From Candidatus Bathyarchaeota archaeon (GTDB lineage: Archaea; Thermoproteota; Bathyarchaeia; Bathyarchaeales; DTEX01), in NCBI GenBank assembly GCA_003601725.1, contig PIYJ01000006.1, positions 1 to 25,507 on the forward strand: 25,507 nt of DNA. Direction: 5' to 3'. The translations under genes were made by a program, and so were the position numbers. Numbering within the stretch: the stretch's first letter is position 1; every line of letters starts with the position of its first letter. Positions 6,505 to 14,702 of the stretch are shown piece after piece. The notes beneath the pieces are model-generated. The model was given only the letters and a program-made list of their open reading frames with translations. It ran no database searches and had not been told where the DNA came from.

Positions 6505-7377
6505 TTGGCTCTTTCTGGAAGAGCAGTCGCATTTGGCGCTGTTACGGTTATCAATGCGATCTCCTGTGGGTTAGGCGCAGCCTTAGGCATCAGATTACGA
6601 ACAGAAGCTTCCGTGGAGCTTACCGATCAGCCTGGACGGATCGAGGGGCGGATCTTATCTGATCCTCAAGAAAGCACAGTCTTGATAGAGAAGACGGTTA
6701 CCCACGTTTTGAGGCACTTCGGTGTAGAGGAAGAATACGGGGCCCATGTCGAGACGAGATCAAATATTCCAATAGCGAGGGGGCTTAAGAGCAGCAGCGC
6801 CGCTGCGAATGCTATTGTCCTCGCGGTCCTTGACGCATTAGGCGAAGAAGCCGATGACATGACCATTGTGAACCTCGGCGTCGACGCAGCATTGGAAGCC
6901 GGCGTCACAATAACCGGAGCGTTCGATGATGCTTCTGCTTCATATTTTGGGGGTCTCACAATCACGGATAATCGTGAAAGAAAAATACTGAAACATATTC
7001 GAATGGACGAGCAGCATCCGGTTCTAATCTATGTGCCTCCTAAAAAGGCTTACACTGCTAAATCTAACGTCGAAAGAATGCAGCTCATAGCGAAGGAGGT
7101 AAAAGCGCTGCATAGAATGGCCTCTCTAGGAGACTTCTGGCCAGCTATGACTCTTAACGGGATAATCTATTCAGAAGTTCTAGGATACAATGTGGAAATA
7201 GTGATCGATGCATTAGCGGCCGGCGCACTGGCTGCTGGACTGTCGGGAACCGGCCCTGCGGTAGCCGCGGTAGTTCCCCAAGAGAAACTCGAGGAAGTTA
7301 AGGGGTCTTGGAGAAAATACGGCGGCACATTGATTGAGACACGTATAAACTCGGAGAAGTCTCACATCTTAAGGTGA
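6505..7377 (+). CDS. aroK: Shikimate kinase, archaeal GHMP-family type
   Basis: Phosphorylates shikimate at the 3-hydroxyl. It belongs to the GHMP fold, not the P-loop AroK of bacteria: GHMP motif PIARGLKSSSAAAN (89-102), GAFDDASASYFGG (138-150) and the C-terminal AAGLSGTGPAVAAVV. The 290-residue sequence resembles the MJ1440-type enzyme end to end. Start is TTG 6505, with AAAGGTGGG (6488-6496) at a normal distance. It is 18 nt after aroE and its stop overlaps the GTG of aroA. Homoserine kinase is the nearest alternative, but operon position and the SSSAAAN motif settle the call. Confidence 0.93.
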   Translation: MALSGRAVAFGAVTVINAISCGLGAALGIRLRTEASVELTDQPGRIEGRILSDPQESTVLIEKTVTHVLRHFGVEEEYGAHVETRSNIPIARGLKSSSAAANAIVLAVLDALGEEADDMTIVNLGVDAALEAGVTITGAFDDASASYFGGLTITDNRERKILKHIRMDEQHPVLIYVPPKKAYTAKSNVERMQLIAKEVKALHRMASLGDFWPAMTLNGIIYSEVLGYNVEIVIDALAAGALAAGLSGTGPAVAAVVPQEKLEEVKGSWRKYGGTLIETRINSEKSHILR

Positions 7378-8678
7378 AGCGATTGACTGACATTATAGTA
7401 AAAGAGACACCGTCTCTTGAGGGAATAGTAAAGGCTCCGCCTTCAAAGTCCTTTACTCACAGAGCCTTCATAGCATCCACGTTATCTCCCGGAGTCTCAG
7501 TCATAAAAGACCCGTTGATATGCGATGATACGCTTGCCACTTTGGATGCTTGCCGCATGCTTGGAGCGAAGATAAGGCAGAAAGAAGCGGGCATTTTTGA
7601 AATTCAGGGGCGTTCTAAGCCTCTTACTCCAGAGGACGTTATAAACTGCCGGGACTCAGCCTCAACGATACGTTTTCTGACACCTGTCTGCGCATTGGCT
7701 GAAGGAATCTCAGTGCTGACAGGAGGAGAAAGCCTTCGAAGAAGACCCATAGGTCCGCTTTTAGACGCCATGAGACAGCTCGGCATTCGATGTTATTCTA
7801 CTCGTGGAGACGGCTGTCCACCGGTCGTAGTCTTCGGCGGAGGAATAAAGGGAGGAAGGGCATCTATACGCGGCGATGTGAGCTCCCAATTTGTTTCTGG
7901 GCTTCTCTTCGCGACGCCGATGGCGCAAGGAGACACGGATATCGAGATGACAACAGCTCTGGAGTCTAAGCCTTACGTTGAGATCACGATGAGTATACTT
8001 CGCAGCCATGGAATCGAAGTTGAAGCTGATCCGGATTTTAGAAGTTTCCACGTGCCCTGCGACCAGAGATATGCCCCGTCAAACCATATGATAGAGGGCG
8101 ATTATTCTTCAGCAGCGTTCCTCCTCGCCGCAGCAGCCATAACCGATTCGAAAATAAGAGTGACCAATCTGAGAGAAGATTCCTTGCAAGGCGACCGGAT
8201 CATTGTCAGCCTTCTCAAAAAGATGGGCGTAAAAATGGGGGTAGGAAAAAATTTCGTTGAAGTTGAAGGAGCGGAGACTCATCTTCAGCCCTTCGATGCG
8301 GATCTCAGAGATAATCCGGATCTGGTTCCAGTCTGCGCTGCGGTTGCCTGTTTTGCTTACGGCAGATCTGTGATCCGCGGGGTTAAACGTCTCAGATTCA
8401 AGGAGTCAGATCGTGTCGCTGCATTATTAGGTGAGCTCACAAAGATGGGGGTCAAAATTCGGTTTGTCAATGACGCCATAGAAATAGAATCCGATGGAAG
8501 GCCACATGGGGCGGATTTGTCTTCTCATGATGATCATCGAATTGCGATGGCTTGTATTGTATCAGCATTAGGTGCGGAGGGCAAAAGTGTGATCCGCGGG
8601 GTTGAATGTATAAATAAGTCTTATCCTAACTTTGTCACGGATATAATCTCATTGGGAGCAGAAATTGTTGAACGGTAA
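7374..8678 (+). CDS. aroA: 3-phosphoshikimate 1-carboxyvinyltransferase (EPSP synthase)
   Basis: Transfers enolpyruvyl from PEP to shikimate 3-phosphate. The 434-residue protein has the expected double inverse-barrel motifs: PPSKSFTHR (22-30), LRRRPIGPLL (121-130), GDVSSQFVSG (167-175), EGDYSSAAF (241-249), NPDLVP with the catalytic Asp316, RFKESDR (341-347) and DDHRIAM (386-392). The segment that reads N-A-G-T-A-M-R in E. coli is here D94-S-A-S-T-I-R100, so Ala replaces the Gly that shapes the PEP/glyphosate pocket (see findings). GTG start at 7374 overlaps the aroK stop; the 3' end overlaps the aroC start by 14 nt. Confidence 0.96.
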   Translation: MKRLTDIIVKETPSLEGIVKAPPSKSFTHRAFIASTLSPGVSVIKDPLICDDTLATLDACRMLGAKIRQKEAGIFEIQGRSKPLTPEDVINCRDSASTIRFLTPVCALAEGISVLTGGESLRRRPIGPLLDAMRQLGIRCYSTRGDGCPPVVVFGGGIKGGRASIRGDVSSQFVSGLLFATPMAQGDTDIEMTTALESKPYVEITMSILRSHGIEVEADPDFRSFHVPCDQRYAPSNHMIEGDYSSAAFLLAAAAITDSKIRVTNLREDSLQGDRIIVSLLKKMGVKMGVGKNFVEVEGAETHLQPFDADLRDNPDLVPVCAAVACFAYGRSVIRGVKRLRFKESDRVAALLGELTKMGVKIRFVNDAIEIESDGRPHGADLSSHDDHRIAMACIVSALGAEGKSVIRGVECINKSYPNFVTDIISLGAEIVER

Positions 8679-9777
8679 CTCGATAGGAAAAGCTCTCATT
8701 CTAACATGCTTCGGTGAAAGCCACGGAACTTGCATAGGAGTGGTCATTGATGGCTGTCCCGCTGGGCTCCCGTTAACCGAGAAGGATGTTCAAGTTGAGC
8801 TAGATAAAAGAAGACCCGGCCTAACAGCGGTAAGTACCGCTAGAAGAGAGGAAGACCAAGTTGAGATTCTTTCCGGAGTCTATCAGGGATATACAACGGG
8901 CGCTCCGATCTGTATGATCATAAGAAACAGAGATGTACGTTCGGAGATCTATGAGCAAATAAAGTATAAGCCCCGTCCTGGACACGCGGATTATACGTCT
9001 TTCATCAAATACGGCGGATACAACGATTATCGTGGCGGAGGCCGCTTCTCAGGCCGTGTGACAGCCGCCTACGTTATGGCCGGCGCGGTTGCGAAGAAGC
9101 TGCTGCGAACGCTTAATGTGGAGATATTAGCTCACGCAGTTCAAATCGGAAAAGTAAAGGTTCAACGTGATCTTTCTTACGATGAGATCCGTAAAAATAC
9201 CTATAGAAACCCTGTTAGATGCGCAGATCCAGAGATAGCTTCCCTGATGGAGAGCGAAATACTTGAAGCATCCAGGCAGGGCGATAGTGTCGGTGGAATA
9301 GTTGAAGGAGTCGCGTTGAATGTCCCCGTTGGAATTGGCGAACCGATCTTTGATTCTTTAGATGCAGATATCGCAAAGATGATGTTCAATGTTCCCGCTG
9401 TTAAGGGAGTCGAGTTTGGAGTCGGATTCAGAGCTGCTTCTCTAAGGGGATCAGAGAACAACGATCAATACGCCATAAGACGAGGGAAGATCGTAACTTT
9501 GTCGAATAATTCAGGCGGGGTGCTCGGTGGAATCTCAACGGGGATGCCGCTGATCATCCGGGTTGCTTTTAAGCCTACACCTTCGATCTCGAAGAAGCAG
9601 AGAACTGTTGATTTGATCCATATGGAGGAGACTGAAATCGAGATTACTGGAAGACATGATCCCTGCATCGTTCCAAGAGCAGTGCCCGTTGTCGAGTCAT
9701 GCTTAGCCTTCATCCTCGCAGACCACGCGATTAGATCTCAAAAGATACCGCGTGTCCTCTCAGAAAAAGAAGAATAG
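8665..9777 (+). CDS. aroC: Chorismate synthase
   Basis: Final shared step: anti-elimination of phosphate from EPSP to chorismate, needing reduced FMN. Signatures are CFGESHG (15-21), KRRPGLTAVSTARREEDQVEILSGVYQGYTTG in the expected place (first and last parts are the conserved FMN/EPSP contacts), RPGHADYT, RGGGRFSGR, and GRHDPCIVPRAVPVVE near the end. Length 370 aa is typical of monofunctional enzymes. There is no fused flavin reductase domain, so the source of reduced FMN is elsewhere. Two adjacent TTG codons (8665, 8668) are possible starts and overlap the end of aroA. It is the last aromatic gene of the operon; a 55-nt gap separates it from the next gene. Confidence 0.96.
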   Translation: MLNGNSIGKALILTCFGESHGTCIGVVIDGCPAGLPLTEKDVQVELDKRRPGLTAVSTARREEDQVEILSGVYQGYTTGAPICMIIRNRDVRSEIYEQIKYKPRPGHADYTSFIKYGGYNDYRGGGRFSGRVTAAYVMAGAVAKKLLRTLNVEILAHAVQIGKVKVQRDLSYDEIRKNTYRNPVRCADPEIASLMESEILEASRQGDSVGGIVEGVALNVPVGIGEPIFDSLDADIAKMMFNVPAVKGVEFGVGFRAASLRGSENNDQYAIRRGKIVTLSNNSGGVLGGISTGMPLIIRVAFKPTPSISKKQRTVDLIHMEETEIEITGRHDPCIVPRAVPVVESCLAFILADHAIRSQKIPRVLSEKEE

Positions 9778-9832
9778 TCTATTAGATGTTTTCTTAAGTC
9801 TCATACATTAATTCTTTTTATGGTGCATAGAG

Positions 9833-11110
9833 ATGCAGGGGTTCTTAGGTGTGATAGCCGATGACTTCACTGGAGCTTGCGACGTTGCTGTTCAATTCAA
9901 AAAACAGGGGCTAGAAACCGTAGTCTTGACAGATATCGAGTTCTTAGGAAGTTTTAAAGGCGTTTTTGACGTCGTCGTGGTTGACACTGAGACTAGGAAC
10001 CTAACCTCTGAAGATGCATACCGAAAAGTTAGAAGAGCAGTTAGGCTTCTTCGGCAAAATAACGTTAAGCTGGTATACAAGAAGATCGATTCAACCCTTA
10101 GAGGAAACATCGGGGCTGAAATCAATGCAGTTATGGATGAACTTGACGTGAAAGCAATCATTGTCGCCCCAGCTTTTCCAGATCAGAAAAGAACAGTTAT
10201 AAACGGTCATCTGCTCGTCAACGGCGAACCTCTAGAAAAGACTGAATATGCTTATGATCCCTTAAGCCCTGTAAGCGGCTCCCGGGTTTCCATGCTAATC
10301 GAGAAGCAAGCAAAGAAAAAAGTAGGTGAAATTCTCCTTCCCCAGATCAGAAAAGATGTTGATTTGATTGTTAAGGAGATTCGAAGCCAGATCGAGGCGG
10401 GTAAAGAGGTAATCGTCGCCGACGCTGAGATTCAAAGCGACCTGGAAAGAATCGCTGAGGCGTCACTGGCCTTAAATGTTCTACTATGCGGCTCAGCCGG
10501 CTTGGCCTCTGCCCTTTCATCTCGATTAGCCGTTCAGTCAAGAGTTCTCGTTGTTTCTGGAAGCGTGAACAAGGTAACGTTGAATCAGATTGAAATGGCG
10601 GTTAAAAAACTCGATGTAAAATTGATCGAGCCGGTTCTTTCCGGAATCCTGCAGGATAAAGAAAGAATTGATGAAGTCTCTGATGATCTTGTGGATGAGG
10701 CGGAAAAAGCCCTTGCTGAAGGGAAGGACATAATAATCAGATTGGCCGGTTCGAGATCTTTGATTTCGGAGATTCAAGGTGCTGGGAAGAGGCTTGGGAT
10801 GAATAAATTGCAGGTTGCTGATCTTCTTCTATCTATTTTAAGCAGAGCTACAAGAAAGATCCTTGGCGGGCACTGCTTTAAGGGGCTCATCTTGATAGGC
10901 GGCGACACTTCGATCAGAATCATGGATGCTTTAGGCGCAAAGGCGATTAGAAGCGAAGGTGAATTTCTCCCCGGAATACCATCAGGTAGAATAATAGGTG
11001 GGATATGCGACGGGATGCAAGTGGTAACGAAGGCCGGTGGGTTCGGCGATAGATATACGCTTGTAAAGATAATAAGATCTTTGAAGGGACGCGCTGAGAC
11101 CGGGAATTAA
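9833..11110 (+). CDS. Four-carbon acid sugar kinase family protein (DUF1537, OtnK/DtnK-like)
   Basis: ATP-dependent kinase of the two-domain family that phosphorylates four-carbon sugar acids such as threonate or erythronate. The N-terminal domain has VIADDFTGACDVAVQF (7-22), KKIDSTLRGNIGAEI (84-98) and APAFPDQKRT; the C-terminal nucleotide domain has LILIGGDTSIRIMDALG, GIPSGRIIGG and VTKAGGFGDR. At 425 residues it is full-length. Bacterial members sit beside a PdxA2-type dehydrogenase and an aldolase; neither is here, so the substrate is unknown. ATG 9833 is preceded by GGTG (9822-9825). Orientation and the 55-nt gap would allow read-through from the aro operon, but a pathway link is not evident. 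It converges with glyA. Confidence 0.85.
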   Translation: MQGFLGVIADDFTGACDVAVQFKKQGLETVVLTDIEFLGSFKGVFDVVVVDTETRNLTSEDAYRKVRRAVRLLRQNNVKLVYKKIDSTLRGNIGAEINAVMDELDVKAIIVAPAFPDQKRTVINGHLLVNGEPLEKTEYAYDPLSPVSGSRVSMLIEKQAKKKVGEILLPQIRKDVDLIVKEIRSQIEAGKEVIVADAEIQSDLERIAEASLALNVLLCGSAGLASALSSRLAVQSRVLVVSGSVNKVTLNQIEMAVKKLDVKLIEPVLSGILQDKERIDEVSDDLVDEAEKALAEGKDIIIRLAGSRSLISEIQGAGKRLGMNKLQVADLLLSILSRATRKILGGHCFKGLILIGGDTSIRIMDALGAKAIRSEGEFLPGIPSGRIIGGICDGMQVVTKAGGFGDRYTLVKIIRSLKGRAETGN

Positions 11111-11132
11111 AACTTAAAGCCTGAATAGAAGA

Positions 11133-12470
11133 TTATGTCTTCTTAATGTAATCTAGAGCTTCCTTTAGGCTTTTGAATCCGTATTCTATCTCTGGAAATT
11201 CTCTTCTCAATGCTAAGACATCCTCTTTAACTTCCGAAGGTCTACGTTCAGCCTTTATCACCTGCAGCATCAAATCGCATAGATGCTTTATATCTCCCTC
11301 TTTGAAGCCTCTCCGCGTTACATCTTGGAAGCCTATTCTTAGACCCGAAGGATTCTCACGGTTACTCTGATCATCATAGGGCAGAATATTCCGATTAAGA
11401 ATGATATTCGCCTCTTCCAGCCTCTCAGCGATTACTCTGCCGCCGCCGTATTCGCGGACATCAACAGCTATTTGATGAGACTCCGTGAAGCCCTTAGACT
11501 CACCGAGCACCTTCACACCGTTCTCATATAGGTACTGACCAGCCGTTTTAGCATTCTTAACGGTCTGTTTTGCAAGAGCCTCGCCGAAAACCCGCATCTC
11601 AAGGGCTGCTATGCCTAAGGCTGGCAACCTGGCTAGGTGGGTATTCGATGTGCTTAAGGGGAAGATGGCGTACTGAATCCTTTTAATCGCTTTTTCCATT
11701 CGTTCATCCTTCAAATCTCCGAGAATTACGCCTCCCTGCGGTCCTGGAAAAGTCTTATGCGTTGAAGATGTGATGAAATCTGCTCCTTCTCTAAGCGGGT
11801 CCTGAAACATGCCGCCTGCTATTAGTCCTAGCACGTGAGCTGCGTCGTAAACGATATAGGCGCCTACTTCATCCGCTACGCTTCTGAGCTCCTTCACTGG
11901 GTGGGGAAAGAGGAAGAGACTTCCGCCGAACGTGACGATGCCCGGCTTCGCGGCTCTTATGATGCTGGCAGATTTGTCGGGGTCTATAGTCATCTCCTCT
12001 GCATCATAGGCGTGATCTATATTTACAAGTCCAAGCACCATGCCTGCTAATCCAGTATAGTCATGGGATATGTGGGCTCCGCAGCTAAGCGGCGTAACAA
12101 CCATCTTGTTGTTCTTCGTCGCCATTGAGAGGCCCTTAAAGGCCGCGAGGTTCGCGTGGGTGCCTGAAACTAGACGTACATCCGCCCAGCTGCATTTAAA
12201 GAGGGTCTTCATAAGGTCTGTGGCGCAGTTCTCAATTATCGTCATGTACTTCTGGCCTTGATAATATCTCTTTTTCACATGTCCATCAAGATCGTTCTCT
12301 CCCTCAGCGTATCTGCTTTCAAGATCCATTGAGAGCCTAAGCATCTCTTTAACGGCAGGGGACTTTAAGCCTTCGCTTGCGATGAGGTTTATGCATTCAA
12401 CATCTCTGTAATGCTCATGTTTCTCGCTTGCTTCAATGAGGTCCAGAGCCAAACGAAGGAATTCATCCAT
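11133..12470 (-). CDS. glyA: Serine hydroxymethyltransferase
   Basis: PLP enzyme interconverting serine and glycine with transfer of a one-carbon unit to a pterin carrier (in archaea often tetrahydromethanopterin). Motifs: INLIASEG, SRYAEG, KRYYQGQKY, the PLP-stacking His in GAHISHD, VYDAAHVLG with the Asp that binds the PLP ring nitrogen, and SSTHKTFPGPQGG with the Schiff-base Lys. A short insertion (NDLDGHVK) separates YAEG from RYYQG. The open frame extends upstream to TTG 12581, but I choose ATG 12470 (445 aa): GAGG (12483-12480) lies 9 nt before it, and a TATA-like ATAAATAT (about 12519-12512) would start transcription near 12490. The extra 37 residues have no SHMT character. Confidence 0.92.
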   Translation of the reverse strand: MDEFLRLALDLIEASEKHEHYRDVECINLIASEGLKSPAVKEMLRLSMDLESRYAEGENDLDGHVKKRYYQGQKYMTIIENCATDLMKTLFKCSWADVRLVSGTHANLAAFKGLSMATKNNKMVVTPLSCGAHISHDYTGLAGMVLGLVNIDHAYDAEEMTIDPDKSASIIRAAKPGIVTFGGSLFLFPHPVKELRSVADEVGAYIVYDAAHVLGLIAGGMFQDPLREGADFITSSTHKTFPGPQGGVILGDLKDERMEKAIKRIQYAIFPLSTSNTHLARLPALGIAALEMRVFGEALAKQTVKNAKTAGQYLYENGVKVLGESKGFTESHQIAVDVREYGGGRVIAERLEEANIILNRNILPYDDQSNRENPSGLRIGFQDVTRRGFKEGDIKHLCDLMLQVIKAERRPSEVKEDVLALRREFPEIEYGFKSLKEALDYIKKT

Positions 12471-12604
12471 TATATGCAGCCTCAAACATTTCAATACGAA
12501 AGGAGAGAGGAGATATTTATCTCTTATTGTCTTTGCCGCTTCATTTTTTCTTATGGGGATGAATGCTTCTTTGGTGGACAATGCAGTCTCTTAGCTTGGG
12601 AAAA

Positions 12605-12612
12605 ATATATAT
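12605..12612 (+). promoter_or_regulatory. TATA box for the homocysteine operon
   Basis: ATATATAT within AAAAATATATATGG in the glyA/homocysteine divergent gap. Spacing predicts a plus-strand start near 12634, about 19 nt before the small ORF at 12653. The sequence is near-symmetric and could also fire toward glyA, giving a start near 12581, but glyA has a closer candidate. Confidence 0.45.
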
Positions 12613-12652
12613 GGAAGTGAATAATACTTAGCGTCAATATGTAAAAGAATAT

Positions 12653-12772
12653 ATGGAGGAATCCAAACTTACAAGGCTTTTTCCGAAAAAGTTTCCACTA
12701 TCCCAAAATCAGGAATCAAAATGTAATGAATGCTTTTTGAACCAAACGAAATGTTCGGAGGGCATATTATGA
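12653..12772 (+). CDS. Small Cys-containing ORF overlapping the homocysteine gene (39 aa)
   Basis: An ATG-started 39-codon frame, too short for most gene callers. Its TGA (12770-12772) overlaps the ATG of the next gene (ATGA at 12769), the same coupling used between the following two genes. The C-terminal part reads SKCNECFLNQTKC, a C-x2-C-x6-C arrangement (Cys 24, 27, 34). The N-terminal half is basic. There is only a weak ribosome site (AAAAGAA) ahead. It could be a small zinc or Fe-S protein working with the downstream sulfur-transfer proteins, a leader peptide whose Cys codons sense supply, or chance. I do not recognise a family. Confidence 0.4.
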   Translation: MEESKLTRLFPKKFPLSQNQESKCNECFLNQTKCSEGIL

Positions 12773-14298
12773 AAAGATCCCAGAGAGAAATAAGATCAGT
12801 GGAGGAAATAAATGAGAAGATAAAACGCGGAGACGCAGTTGTGCTCACGGCTGAGGAGATGATCAAGCTAGCTGACAGCAGCGGAATCAAGGTTGCCGCT
12901 AAAGAGGTGGACGTTGTCACTACGGGAACATTCGGAGCTATGTGCAGTTCCGGAGTCTTCCTAAACTTTGGACATTCAGACCCACCGATAAAGATGACCA
13001 AATGCTGGCTGAATGACGTCCCATTGTATAAGGGTCTCGCCGCTGTTGACGGTTATCTCGGCGCAACCGCATTGAGCGAAACTCAGGGATTTGAATACGG
13101 CGGGGGACACGTTATCGAGGATCTAGTCTCAGGTAAAGAGATCGAATTGAGGGCAGAGTCATACGGTACTGACTGTTATCCTCGTAGACATATTGAGACC
13201 GTGATAACTATTGACGATTTGAATCAAGCTATTCTGGTTAATCCGAGAAACTGCTATCAAAAGTATGATGCAGCGACGAACAGCACCGACCGCGTAATCT
13301 ACACATACATGGGTACGCTTCTTCCGAATTACGGGAATGTATCCTTCTCAGGGGCTGGGCAGCTAAACCCCCTTTGTAAGGACTGGAATTATGAGACGAT
13401 AGGAATAGGAACAAGGATCTTTCTCGGAGGAGGAGTCGGCTACATCATAGGGGAAGGAACCCAACATAGCCCACAAAGCGGATTCGGCACCTTGATGGTT
13501 CGGGGAGACCTGAAAAAGATGAACAGCAGATACTTGAGAGGAGCCTCTTTCTACAGATACGGTGTCACTCTTTATGTCGGTGTCGGCATTCCCATCCCGA
13601 TAATCAACGAGAACGTTGCATCCACCGCTGCCTTACGTGACGATCAGATCACAGTGAATATACGCGACTACGGTGTGCCGTCTAGACCTGATCTGAGGCC
13701 TATAGTCAGCCGGGTTACCTATGCGGATCTGAGAAGCGGAAAGGTCACCATAGGCGATAAGGAGGTCCCATCTTCTTCCCTTTCAAGTTACAAGATGGCT
13801 CGTGAGATCTCTGAGGTTCTAAAGAAATGGATTCTTGAAGGAAGATTTTTCCTAACCAAGCCCGTTGAGCCCCTTCCAAGAAGAAGAGAATTCAAGCCCC
13901 TGCGGATAAGGAGAAAGGAGCTAAGAGTCCGAGATGTGATGAGAAGAGAAGTTATCACGGCGAAGCCGGATGATGAAGTGAAGGAAGTTGCGAGAAAGCT
14001 TGTTGCTAAGGGGATCGATCATCTACCCGTGATTGACAGAGACGGCAGGCTCATCGGAATTGTGACTTCTTGGGATTTGGCAAAGGCCATCGCAAATGAC
14101 AGAAATGTGCTCTCAGAGATAATGACGAGAAAAGTTATCACGGCTCGAGAAGACGAATCGATCGATGTTGTTGCTCGGAGAATGGCTCAGCACAATATTT
14201 CCGGACTGCCCGTTATAGACGAGGCGAAACAGGTCTCCGGCATCATAACAACGGATGATATCTCCAGAAGACTGGTTGGGAGGAGGCTTACAATATGA
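12769..14298 (+). CDS. Homocysteine biosynthesis protein (COG1900/DUF39) with two CBS domains
   Basis: Member of the family shown in Methanosarcina (MA1821 type) to help make homocysteine from aspartate semialdehyde and sulfide. ATG 12769 has a perfect GGAGGG (12757-12762) with a 6-nt spacer, so an upstream TTG-type extension (12730) is unlikely; the protein is then 509 aa. Numbered from this ATG, conserved-looking cysteines are Cys59 in TFGAMCSSG and Cys136 in SYGTDCYPRR, good candidates for persulfide or catalytic residues, plus FGHSDPPIKM and FLGGGVGYIIGEGTQHSP. Two CBS domains (about 387-503, VRDVM...IVTSWD and LSEIMTRK...IITTDD) may bind adenine nucleotides or S-adenosylmethionine and regulate activity. 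It overlaps the next gene by 4 nt (ATGA). Confidence 0.88.
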   Translation: MKRSQREIRSVEEINEKIKRGDAVVLTAEEMIKLADSSGIKVAAKEVDVVTTGTFGAMCSSGVFLNFGHSDPPIKMTKCWLNDVPLYKGLAAVDGYLGATALSETQGFEYGGGHVIEDLVSGKEIELRAESYGTDCYPRRHIETVITIDDLNQAILVNPRNCYQKYDAATNSTDRVIYTYMGTLLPNYGNVSFSGAGQLNPLCKDWNYETIGIGTRIFLGGGVGYIIGEGTQHSPQSGFGTLMVRGDLKKMNSRYLRGASFYRYGVTLYVGVGIPIPIINENVASTAALRDDQITVNIRDYGVPSRPDLRPIVSRVTYADLRSGKVTIGDKEVPSSSLSSYKMAREISEVLKKWILEGRFFLTKPVEPLPRRREFKPLRIRRKELRVRDVMRREVITAKPDDEVKEVARKLVAKGIDHLPVIDRDGRLIGIVTSWDLAKAIANDRNVLSEIMTRKVITAREDESIDVVARRMAQHNISGLPVIDEAKQVSGIITTDDISRRLVGRRLTI

Positions 14299-14684
14299 GA
14301 GTCAGATTGATCTATTCCCCGGAAGTCGTCGAGAAACCAGTCTTAGCTGAGATTATAGCTAAGACTGGGCTTCTGATCAACATTTTGGAAGCGAAGGTCA
14401 ATGCACAGAAAGGAGAACTCGTAGTCTCGATTCCATCGACCGGCAAGAGGCTTGAGGAGATTCTCGCCATGTTCAGGGAAGCCGGCGTGCGTGTTCAAAA
14501 GGTTACGAAAGTTCTCCAGATAGATTATGATAGATGCACTTCCTGTGGGGCTTGCATATCGCCTTGTCCGACACGTGCACTTCGGTTCGGACCAGATTGG
14601 ACCTTAGAATTTGATGAAGAAAAATGCGTTGCATGCAGAACGTGTGTAAATGCCTGTCCGGTTAAAGCGATAACTCTGCTTTAG
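14295..14684 (+). CDS. NIL-domain ferredoxin, homocysteine-synthesis partner
   Basis: Residues 1-70 form a NIL domain (as found at the C-terminus of MetN methionine importers); residues about 75-129 hold two four-cysteine clusters, CTSCGACISPCP and CVACRTCVNACP, a classic 2x[4Fe-4S] ferredoxin. This architecture next to COG1900 is the MA1822 type, needed with MA1821 for homocysteine formation, probably supplying electrons for reductive sulfur transfer. ATG 14295 overlaps the upstream stop by 4 nt. The protein is 129 aa and complete. Confidence 0.9.
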   Translation: MRVRLIYSPEVVEKPVLAEIIAKTGLLINILEAKVNAQKGELVVSIPSTGKRLEEILAMFREAGVRVQKVTKVLQIDYDRCTSCGACISPCPTRALRFGPDWTLEFDEEKCVACRTCVNACPVKAITLL

Positions 14685-14702
14685 CATTTAGGCGGGAAGA
14701 GA

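Noticed and set aside
11133..12581. N-terminal extension of serine hydroxymethyltransferase to TTG 12581
   Set aside because: The extra 37 residues have no family similarity, and ATG 12470 has its own ribosome site and TATA candidate at proper distances.
12730..12768. Upstream start for the COG1900 protein
   Set aside because: ATG 12769 has GGAGGG with a 6-nt spacer; the 13 extra codons contain that ribosome site.
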